A stretch of 64,000 nt of DNA from Hyphomicrobiaceae bacterium (GTDB lineage: Bacteria; Pseudomonadota; Alphaproteobacteria; Rhizobiales; Hyphomicrobiaceae). Position numbers and translations under genes: made by a program. Location of the stretch: contig JALHMB010000001.1 of NCBI GenBank assembly GCA_022844275.1, positions 744,001 to 808,000 on the forward strand, given 5' to 3'. The stretch's first letter is position 1; the number at the start of each line of letters is the position of its first letter. The notes beneath the pieces are model-generated. The model had not been told where the DNA came from and searched no databases. It worked only from the letters and a program-made list of their open reading frames with translations. Shown here one piece after another: positions 7,959 to 14,950 of this stretch.

Positions 7959-9332
7959 TCATACCTCCAGGAATTCGGTGCGGAACATCTCGAGCGGATT
8001 GTCCGGCACGACGACGTGGTTGAGGTTGAAGCGATAGACCGCGCCGCGGTTCACATGCGTCGGCGCCATGGGATAGGCGATGCCGGTGATCAGACCCCGC
8101 CATTCCGGGATGGGGTAGTGCACGGCGAAATGGGCGAAGGTCTTGGCGATCGAATCGGTGATCGCCTCGTCAGCCGTGGTGATCGTGAATACCAGGCCGA
8201 CCTCGTGGCCGATCTGATGCCTGAGTGGTTCAAGCGCGCCCATGACGCCATCGCGTCCGTAGACGCGGACGTGGATATCGTAGTCCTCGGGACCGACCTT
8301 GCCGGCGAACATCTCCTGCACACGCACTTTGAATTTTTCGCGCATGGCGTCGAGCCAAGAGTCCAGCTGACGCAGAATGAAGGGTTCGCGTACGCCGCCG
8401 ATGATGAGGGCCTGATAGCCGCCGAGCTCGGCGCCTTCGAGCTTGATCGTCGTCGAATTCGAGGGACGGAACTTCGAATTGTAAACCCGCACCGCTCGAT
8501 CATTCAGCGCCTCATAGCGAGAATGCAGCGAGTCGATGACGCCATTCGGCTCAGTGATCAGGAATGGGTCGCCGTTCTCGTAGAGCGTGTGGGAGGCAAC
8601 GCTCTGCGGCGAGCAAGCAACCTCCATGTCCATTGGCTCGATGTCGAAATGGTCGTCACGGATCCAGGCAAAGAGGCTGTCGGGCCGCTTGCGCTGGACG
8701 ACGCACGCAGTGCCACATTCGAGGATCTTGGCGGCGTGCCAGGACGCGCCAGCGTCGGCGCCCTTCATCAGGGGGACGCTGGCAAAGAGAGAGGTATCCG
8801 ATGCGCGGCCGCAAAGGACGACCTGAGCGCCCTTATCGATTGCATCGGCGATCGGTTCATGGCCCATCATGCCCACGATGTGCGTGCTGCGGTCGATGAC
8901 TTCGTCGCTGATCGGCGGGGCGGGGTTCAGCGGCGAGATTCGACCCTCGCGCAGGCGCTTCTTGAGATAGGACTTGTCCTGCTCGGAGCGCACGAGCGCC
9001 AGCTTGAACGTGAGCCCTTCTTCTTTCGCAATCTCCAGCGCGATATCGCGCATCCAGTTGACGCCATCGTCGCCACCGCCGAAGCCACACGAGCCGACGA
9101 TGAGCGGAACGTCGAGCTTGTTACGACCTAGCATCATGAGGCGCAAATCGCGCTTCGTGCCCTCGCGAGAGAAATGCGGCTTGCCGCTCCCAAGATGAGA
9201 CGGGCCGGCGTCAGTCGAGCCGCCATCGCAGGCGATCACATGGGGCTTGAGCGAAATACCACGCTCGAAGGATGATTCCAGAAAGCCCGAACCAATCTGC
9301 CCCGATGCAGACAACACTCTCACTTCGGTCAT
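7959..9332 (-). CDS. AtuA-family (DUF1446) acyclic terpene utilisation-like protein
   Basis: The 457-residue product is an AtuA/DUF1446 protein. Family signatures include the N-terminal SASGQIGSGFLESSFERG, IACDGGSTDAGPSHLGSG, LIVGSCGFGGGDDGVNWMRD, VLCGRASDTSLFASVPL and the late GREP-type EPFILRQLDSWLDAMREK. The family is named for the acyclic terpene utilisation cluster of Pseudomonas, but members occur in many catabolic operons and their reaction is not settled. Here the DUF4387 portion is a separate gene directly downstream. The protein has no signal peptide and is expected to be cytoplasmic. Context (ABC importer, hydratase, dehydrogenase) suggests degradation of an imported organic acid. 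Confidence 0.9.
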   Translation of the reverse strand: MTEVRVLSASGQIGSGFLESSFERGISLKPHVIACDGGSTDAGPSHLGSGKPHFSREGTKRDLRLMMLGRNKLDVPLIVGSCGFGGGDDGVNWMRDIALEIAKEEGLTFKLALVRSEQDKSYLKKRLREGRISPLNPAPPISDEVIDRSTHIVGMMGHEPIADAIDKGAQVVLCGRASDTSLFASVPLMKGADAGASWHAAKILECGTACVVQRKRPDSLFAWIRDDHFDIEPMDMEVACSPQSVASHTLYENGDPFLITEPNGVIDSLHSRYEALNDRAVRVYNSKFRPSNSTTIKLEGAELGGYQALIIGGVREPFILRQLDSWLDAMREKFKVRVQEMFAGKVGPEDYDIHVRVYGRDGVMGALEPLRHQIGHEVGLVFTITTADEAITDSIAKTFAHFAVHYPIPEWRGLITGIAYPMAPTHVNRGAVYRFNLNHVVVPDNPLEMFRTEFLEV

Positions 9333-9393
9333 TGCGCACCTTTAGCGTTGAGGCGAACTGCCCGCCGTGGCTGTCGCCGCGGCGGGCGATTTA

Positions 9394-10434
9394 TCAGCCG
9401 AGTTCCTGTAGTGCCTGATCGACGTACTTCGTCTGAATTACCTTGCTCAGATCGGGTGTGCCTTTGATCGCACCCGCCTGACGGTAAACCGGCAGCAGCT
9501 CCTGGAAATACTCACGCTTGAAACCACCGTCGTTCGGCCACGCGTTGATCTCCTTCGAAAGCTTCTCCCAGATCGGCTTGAGAACATCATCCGTCGCTTC
9601 CGCGGCCTTGGGCACCGTCGCGTACTTCCGGAAGCCCTTCGCGAAATACTCGTAGTCGGCGTTTGTGCGGCGGAAGGAGGTGATCATCGCCTTGTTGAGG
9701 TCGACGGCAATGCGCTGGTTGTCTTTGTCGTCCGCCCAGGTACCCGGGACCAGCCAAGCCTCCCCAAAGAAGTGCTTGTAGGCCTTCCACGGCTCGATGA
9801 GGACCTTGTAGTTACCCTGCTTCACGATGCCCGCCGCTTGATCGAAATGCACCGGCACGGCGGCGACACGCCCTGCCAGCAGCGCACGCATGCGTGAACC
9901 GGAACCACCCATCTCGACGATGGTGGTATCGTTGATGTTGATGTTGTGCTGCCCCAGCACGCCGCTGAGCAACACATAGATGAAGTCGCCGCGGGAGTTC
10001 AGAGCAATCGCATTGCTCTGGTCCTTGAAGTCCGCGTAGCTCTTGATCTTGTCTGCATTGACGACGAACACCTGGCTCGTGCTGTTGTAGACGAGACCGA
10101 TAAGGCGCACGTCAGCGCCTGCCTCCGTCGAAGCGATGGCAGAAACGACATCGGCGTCTCCTGCCTCGGCCGACTTCGCGACGATCGACTGCGTGATCAC
10201 CTGCATCGACTCAATGCGATCGATCTTCGATTCGGCATAGCCGAGCTCTTGCATGCCATCCCGGATTGCAATGACTTCGGGAATATGGATCGCGAGACTG
10301 AAGCCCTGAATGATCAGCTTCATCGACCGCTTCTGCTGTGCGAAGGCGGCGGTGCCCGGCAGCGCCAGGCTTCCGGCCAAGCCCAAGCCGTTTGCAGCGG
10401 CGAGCTGAAGCCATTCTCGGCGTGTCATCGTCAT
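9394..10434 (-). CDS. ABC transporter substrate-binding protein, NitT/TauT (SsuA-like) family
   Basis: This 346-residue periplasmic binding protein has a twin-arginine-like leader (MTRREWLQLAAANGLGLAGS) with cleavage after AAFA, then a NMT1/SsuA-like fold: MKLIIQGFSLAIHIPEVIAI, ADVVSAIASTEAGADVRLIG and MRALLAGRVAAVPVHFDQA. The ATG at 10434 is seven bases after an AAGGAAGG ribosome site; an earlier in-frame ATG lacks one. It heads the uptake half of the operon followed upstream by ATPase and two permeases. Family members carry sulfonates, nitrate, thiamine precursors or aromatic acids; substrate here is unknown but likely feeds the AtuA pathway. Confidence 0.87.
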   Translation of the reverse strand: MTMTRREWLQLAAANGLGLAGSLALPGTAAFAQQKRSMKLIIQGFSLAIHIPEVIAIRDGMQELGYAESKIDRIESMQVITQSIVAKSAEAGDADVVSAIASTEAGADVRLIGLVYNSTSQVFVVNADKIKSYADFKDQSNAIALNSRGDFIYVLLSGVLGQHNININDTTIVEMGGSGSRMRALLAGRVAAVPVHFDQAAGIVKQGNYKVLIEPWKAYKHFFGEAWLVPGTWADDKDNQRIAVDLNKAMITSFRRTNADYEYFAKGFRKYATVPKAAEATDDVLKPIWEKLSKEINAWPNDGGFKREYFQELLPVYRQAGAIKGTPDLSKVIQTKYVDQALQELG

Positions 10435-10482
10435 GTGGTTTCCTTCCTTAGTCGTTATGTTCTGTCGCACCGTCGCGTGAGG

Positions 10483-11301
10483 TCAGACGTGCGCGCCTTT
10501 GCGCAGGGTCGACCAAATGCTCCGGCGCATCTCGAGGAATTCTGGCGTGCTCTTCAGCGTATCGCGGCGCGGGCGAGGGAAAGGCACGTCGATGATCTGC
10601 TCGATCCGGCCCGGACGCGGTGTCATCACGACAATTCTGTCGGCGAGGTACAGCGCCTCCTCGATGGAGTGCGTGACGAAGATCACGGTCTTGCGCTGCT
10701 TCTCCCAGATGTTGAGCAGCTCATCCTGAAGGAGGTCGCGCGTCTGCACATCAAGCGCCCCATAGGGCTCGTCCATGAGGAGAACGGAGGGTTTGATCGC
10801 GAGCGCGCGCGCAATGCCGACACGCTGCTGCATGCCACCTGAGAGCTCATGCGGATAGGAGTTCTCGAAGCCGGAAAGGCCGACAAGATCGACGTATTCC
10901 TGCGCGATTGCCAGTCGCTCGGCCTTGCCGACACCGTTAACCTCCAGCCCAAAGGCCACGTTGGCGAGCACCGTGCGCCAAGGGAACAGCTCGAAGCTCT
11001 GGAACACCATGCCGCGGCCATCGCCCGTGGTGTTCGTCACGTCTTTGCCGTCGAGGATCACCTGGCCGATATTGCAGGTCTCGATGCCATCGATGATGCG
11101 CAGCAGCGTAGACTTGCCACAGCCCGAGGGGCCAAGCAGCACCAGAAACTCCAGCTCCGCAATGTCGAGCGAGAAGTTCTCCAGAACTGTCAGCTCTTTT
11201 CCGCCACGTCGATAGATCTTCGTGACGTCGCGGATCGCGAGCTTCGTGGAGGGATTAGGCGCGGCAGCAGCGGCGCGACTTGTCAGTTCGGCAAGCGTCA
11301 T
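10483..11301 (-). CDS. ABC transporter ATP-binding protein, SsuB/TauB family
   Basis: This 272-residue ATPase energises the importer made by its neighbours. It shows Walker A GPSGCGKST, Q-loop MVFQSFELFPWRTV, ABC signature LSGGMQQRVGIARAL, Walker B VLLMDEPYGALD and switch His in IFVTHSIEEALYLADRI. The N-terminal extension before LAIRDVTKIYRR is ~20 residues. The start overlaps the end of the first permease gene as ATGA, so the two are translationally coupled. It acts on the cytoplasmic face of the inner membrane. Confidence 0.92.
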   Translation of the reverse strand: MTLAELTSRAAAAAPNPSTKLAIRDVTKIYRRGGKELTVLENFSLDIAELEFLVLLGPSGCGKSTLLRIIDGIETCNIGQVILDGKDVTNTTGDGRGMVFQSFELFPWRTVLANVAFGLEVNGVGKAERLAIAQEYVDLVGLSGFENSYPHELSGGMQQRVGIARALAIKPSVLLMDEPYGALDVQTRDLLQDELLNIWEKQRKTVIFVTHSIEEALYLADRIVVMTPRPGRIEQIIDVPFPRPRRDTLKSTPEFLEMRRSIWSTLRKGAHV

Positions 11302-12062
11302 GTCGTGACTCGTTGTTGCTCATACCAGGGCGCGAGAAGGCGACCAGCCAAACCCAGCAGCCCATTGAGGAGGAGACTGACGATCATCAAAGTAATGAGC
11401 AGGGCGAGCGTCGGAGCCGTATCGATCTGCAGGCCAGCGCGATGAATGAGGCCGCCGTAGCCGATGATCACGAACATCTCGGCCAGAACCATCGCACGGA
11501 TGGCGTGAACCAGGCCAATGCGCGCACCGGTCAGTAGATAGGGATAGATGGCCGGCAGCGTCACTTTCCAGAAGGTCTGCAAGACGCCCGCGCCGAAGGA
11601 GCGCGCGACGGCAATCTGCATGGGGCTGACACCGCGCGCGCCGTTGTACGCCGTCAGGGCGATGTACCAGACGCTGGAGAGGAACACGATCGTCACGCGC
11701 AGCGCGAAGCCGGTCCCGAGAATGAGGATGAAGAGAGGCACGAGTGTTGCCGTCGAAGTGACGACGAACATGCTGACCCAGGGGCGCGCCACTGCATCTG
11801 CTACACGCGAGCGGCCCATGGCGACGCCAAGCGGCATGCCGATGATGCAGGCCGCGCCGAAACCAACCACCATCTGCTGCAGCGAGCCAGTAAGCTGGCG
11901 CAGCATATCGCCTTGACGGATGAGATCGACATATTCGAGAGCGACGGCACTTGGTGGCGCAAAAAGCGCATTGCCGAGCTTCCGGCCGGCAATTTCCCAG
12001 ATGAGCAGCACGATCCCGAAGCCGAGACTGCCAAATACGATACGGCGCAGCTTGTCGGACAT
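11298..12062 (-). CDS. ABC transporter permease, SsuC/TauC family
   Basis: The 254-residue inner-membrane permease has about six hydrophobic segments and the cytoplasmic EAA-like loop VARSFGAGVLQTFWKVTLPAIYP region that contacts the ATPase (coupling helix). MSDKLRRIVFGSLGFGIVLLIWEIAGR is a typical start with the first transmembrane helix. It is one of two non-identical permeases in the operon, which suggests a heterodimeric channel. It starts four bases after the second permease ends. Confidence 0.9.
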   Translation of the reverse strand: MSDKLRRIVFGSLGFGIVLLIWEIAGRKLGNALFAPPSAVALEYVDLIRQGDMLRQLTGSLQQMVVGFGAACIIGMPLGVAMGRSRVADAVARPWVSMFVVTSTATLVPLFILILGTGFALRVTIVFLSSVWYIALTAYNGARGVSPMQIAVARSFGAGVLQTFWKVTLPAIYPYLLTGARIGLVHAIRAMVLAEMFVIIGYGGLIHRAGLQIDTAPTLALLITLMIVSLLLNGLLGLAGRLLAPWYEQQRVTT

Positions 12063-12065
12063 GGC

Positions 12066-12896
12066 TCAGCCCCTCACGTGCCAGTGGACGAGCCGACGTT
12101 CGATCAGCGCAACGAGTGACTGGGCGATGAGGCCGAGCAGGCAGATAAGTAGAACGATCGACAACACAGCTGCCGTGTCGAACTGCTGAGTCGATCGCTT
12201 CATCATTGCGCCGAGGTTCACAGCCGCGAAGAACAGCTCGGCCGTGATCATGCCGTTGATGGCACGTGCCGATCCCACGCGCAGCGCCCCAATGAAGAAC
12301 GGAAGCAGAGAAGGCAGGACGATCAGGCGGAGCTGCTGCAGCCTGGACGCACCAAAGGACCGACCGACATCGATCAGCGGCCTGCGCACGTCGCGCGCGC
12401 CGGCAATGATGACGACGAGCACGTCAAAAAAGCTCATCAAGAATACGAGTGCGACGCGCGCCTCGAAGAACAGCCCGAACCAGATCACCAGGAAGGGCAC
12501 GAAGGCGACGGGCGGGATCGCGTAGATGGCGTTGATGACGGGCTCGAACATCTCCCGCAATACGCGGTAACGCCCGATGACCATGCCGAGCGGCACGGCG
12601 ATAACTAGGGTGAGGGCGAAGCCGAGCGCAAGTTGCACAAGCGACTGGCTCACGGCGCGCATCAGCGCGGCGAACCATACTGGATCCAGAAACTTGCCGA
12701 GCACCGCACTTGGCGGAGGCAACAGCAGGCCCGACGTCTGTGATGAGCCCCACTGCCAAATCAGGAGGACGACAACCACGGAGAGCATTGAGAGACCGTA
12801 GCCGCTTATGAGCAGGCGTGCGGCGCCGCCCTTGGCAGCCCCTAGCGCTTTCTGCCCGGAGGCCTGACGCCCCGATCTAGCAGCCGACGATGCCAC
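12066..12896 (-). CDS. ABC transporter permease, SsuC/TauC family (second subunit)
   Basis: This 276-residue permease has a basic cytoplasmic N-terminus (~30 residues) followed by six predicted membrane helices, including the strongly hydrophobic GLSMLSVVVVLLIWQW. The coupling-helix region reads VGRSFGASRLQQLRLIVLPS. It is the first gene of the minus-strand operon that runs to 5750 and is divergent from the GntR regulator at 13018. The 121-base gap between them carries repeated GTCTAGTC and GACCTAGCT motifs that may form the control region. Confidence 0.9.
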   Translation of the reverse strand: MASSAARSGRQASGQKALGAAKGGAARLLISGYGLSMLSVVVVLLIWQWGSSQTSGLLLPPPSAVLGKFLDPVWFAALMRAVSQSLVQLALGFALTLVIAVPLGMVIGRYRVLREMFEPVINAIYAIPPVAFVPFLVIWFGLFFEARVALVFLMSFFDVLVVIIAGARDVRRPLIDVGRSFGASRLQQLRLIVLPSLLPFFIGALRVGSARAINGMITAELFFAAVNLGAMMKRSTQQFDTAAVLSIVLLICLLGLIAQSLVALIERRLVHWHVRG

Positions 12897-12976
12897 GTTT
12901 CCTCACTCTCGAATTGTCCTGCCAGCCTTGACCTAGCTGGTCCCTTAACTTGATAGTGCACGACCTAGCTTATATT

Positions 12977-12992
12977 GTCTAGTCGTCTAGTC
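12977..12992. promoter_or_regulatory. Tandem GTCTAGTC repeat, candidate GntR operator
   Basis: Two adjacent copies of the octamer GTCTAGTC lie in the divergent control region between the importer operon and the GntR/UTRA regulator, 26 bases before the regulator's start codon. GACCTAGCT occurs at 12962-12970 and again about 32 bases to its left. HutC-subfamily GntR proteins often bind sites built around GTCTAGAC-like cores, so this is a reasonable operator candidate; binding is inferred. Confidence 0.4.
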
Positions 12993-13017
12993 ATCTTGGG
13001 AATATGGTCTCCCCCGT

Positions 13018-13773
13018 ATGGACCCTGCACCACCCTCCGGCGAGCGCTTCACGCCCCTCTACGTCCGCATTCAGGAGCGGATCCGCGCTGCTATTGCGGG
13101 CGGCAAGATGTCGGTGGGCGACAGGATCTGGTCCGAGGCGGAGCTGGCAAAGGAATACGGGACGACCCGATCCACGGTCCGGCACGCCCTCGACAAACTG
13201 GTCTTCGAGGGGCTGATCGTGCGCCATGTCGGGCGCGGCAGCTTCGTCGCCGATCGCGTCGGCGTCCGTTCGCCGATCGACTCGCGCTATTCGCTGTCCT
13301 TCGAGCAGCAAGTGGCGCAGACCGGGCGTGTCGTTACGTACAGATCGCCGGCGTTGGAAGTGATACCAGCACCGGCAGAGGTCGCCGGGCACCTCGGCGT
13401 GGAGCCTGAAGCGCTCATATTCAAGCTCGAGCGCCTGCGCATAATCGAAGGCCGCCCGGTCTGCCTCGAGATCCGCTACATGCCAAAGGAGATCGGCGAC
13501 AAGGTCACCGGCGAGATGCTGGCCACGCGCGCGGTCCATGCTTTCGTCGGCGAGATCATCGGCGAGGCCATACCGGCAATCAGCGTTTCGTTGACGGCGG
13601 AGATCGCTACGCCGCGGGTCGCGCGCCTGCTGGAGCTGCCGGAGAACTCGGCGCTTCTAGTGCGCAGCAATACGCATCACGCAAGCGATGGCCGCATTGT
13701 CGTTTGCGGACGCTCGCTGTTCGCGGGAGATGTGAGCACGGACTACGTGCTCGGCCAGCTGCCCAAAACCTAG
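13018..13773 (+). CDS. GntR-family regulator, HutC subfamily (UTRA domain)
   Basis: This 251-residue DNA-binding protein has an N-terminal winged helix (about residues 12-75: PLYVRIQERIRAAIAGGKMS, SEAELAKEYGTTRSTVRHAL, LVRHVGRGSFV-like wing) and a C-terminal UTRA effector-binding domain with FKLERLRIIEGRPVCLEIRY and a late VRSNTHHASDGRIVVCG. HutC-type regulators usually repress adjacent catabolic operons and release DNA on binding a pathway metabolite. Divergent orientation to the eight-gene operon 12896-5750 makes that its likely target. ATG at 13018 is preferred; an ATG at 13004 is in another frame. Confidence 0.92.
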   Translation: MDPAPPSGERFTPLYVRIQERIRAAIAGGKMSVGDRIWSEAELAKEYGTTRSTVRHALDKLVFEGLIVRHVGRGSFVADRVGVRSPIDSRYSLSFEQQVAQTGRVVTYRSPALEVIPAPAEVAGHLGVEPEALIFKLERLRIIEGRPVCLEIRYMPKEIGDKVTGEMLATRAVHAFVGEIIGEAIPAISVSLTAEIATPRVARLLELPENSALLVRSNTHHASDGRIVVCGRSLFAGDVSTDYVLGQLPKT

Positions 13774-13798
13774 AGATGATATCCGAGGGAGGTTAGAC

Positions 13799-14713
13799 GT
13801 GCTGAATGCAGCTCCGCCGCGCATCGAGACGCGCGTTTTTTCCAGGCTCCCCGATCATCTGCGAATGAGAGGGCGCGTGTCGGGCTGGTCGTTCGGCAAA
13901 GGAAATGATCACCTGCATTCCTTCATCGAAGGTCCGGCCTTCGACCGGCTCGGCAATCTCTATGTGACCGACATTCCCTACGGCCGCATTCTGCGGGTGA
14001 CGCCGGATGGCAACTGGAGCCTCGTTACCGAATATGATGGATGGCCCAATGGGCTGGCCATCCACAAGGATGGCCGCATTTTCATTGCCGATCATCGCCG
14101 CGGTGTGATGCGGCTCGATCCGCAGAGCGGCGCGGTGACACCGGTGGTCGAGAACGTGCGCCGCGAAGGTTTCAAGGGCACCAACGATCTCACCTTCGCG
14201 CTCAATGGCGATCTCTACTTCACCGACCAGGGGCAGACTGGCCTGCAGGACCCGACAGGACGTGTCTACCGCCTTACTGCCGACGGCCATCTCGATTGCC
14301 TGATCGACAGGGTGCCTAGTCCGAACGGGCTTGCCCTCTCGCGCGACGAGAAAACGCTTTTCGTTGCCGTTACGAGAGCGAACCAGATCTGGCGCCTGCC
14401 GCTACACGCTGACGGAACGACATCGAAGGTAGGTGCCTATATCAACCTGTCTGGCGGGGGTGGCCCGGACGGCATGGCGCTCGACGAGACCGGCGGCCTC
14501 GCCATCGCGCATGTTGGCCTCGGGGCTGTGTGGCTGTTCGACCGCCTTGGCGAGCCTGTCGGCCGGCTTCAGTCGTGTGCCGATCTCGCCGTCACCAATG
14601 TCGCCTTCGGCGGCTCGAACGGACGCACGCTCTTCATCACAGAGTCAGACAGCGGCTCCATCCTAATGGCGGATGTCCCGACGGCCGGACACACGCTCTT
14701 CTCGCACCAATAA
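13799..14713 (+). CDS. SMP-30/gluconolactonase-family hydrolase
   Basis: The 304-residue product is a six-bladed beta-propeller of the SMP-30/gluconolactonase/LRE family, metal-dependent lactonases. Blade signatures include HSFIEGPAFDRLGNLYVTDI near the N-terminus (with the metal-binding Glu), GWPNGLAIHKDGRIFIADHR, GTNDLTFALNGDLYFTDQG, SPNGLALSRDEKTLFVAVTR and GGPDGMALDETGGLAIAH. It starts with GTG, preceded by a GAGGGAGG ribosome site. It lies 25 bases after the GntR gene and is likely co-transcribed. A lactonase would fit a pathway that also contains a hydroxy-acid dehydrogenase. No signal peptide is seen. Confidence 0.9.
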   Translation: MLNAAPPRIETRVFSRLPDHLRMRGRVSGWSFGKGNDHLHSFIEGPAFDRLGNLYVTDIPYGRILRVTPDGNWSLVTEYDGWPNGLAIHKDGRIFIADHRRGVMRLDPQSGAVTPVVENVRREGFKGTNDLTFALNGDLYFTDQGQTGLQDPTGRVYRLTADGHLDCLIDRVPSPNGLALSRDEKTLFVAVTRANQIWRLPLHADGTTSKVGAYINLSGGGGPDGMALDETGGLAIAHVGLGAVWLFDRLGEPVGRLQSCADLAVTNVAFGGSNGRTLFITESDSGSILMADVPTAGHTLFSHQ

Positions 14714-14950
14714 CGCGGCGCACTTCCGCAAACGTCGAAGCGTGCGACCCCAAGCCGTAACTGTCGGAGTGCCCTACGAGCAGTCGCCGTAACTTCGTGA
14801 TGGCTTGCCCTGTCCGGGCTGTGCTCGAAAATGCACCTCCATCATCGTGGGAGACATGCCCGATACGACGAACAGAAATACTCCTGTGCATTGCACCTTG
14901 CCGTCAACCTGACAGCCCGGCAAACTGTGCGTCCACGCTTGGAGGCGAAC

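Noticed and set aside
8016-9131. A 371-codon plus-strand open frame opposite the AtuA gene
   Set aside because: Antisense shadow of AtuA without recognisable motifs.
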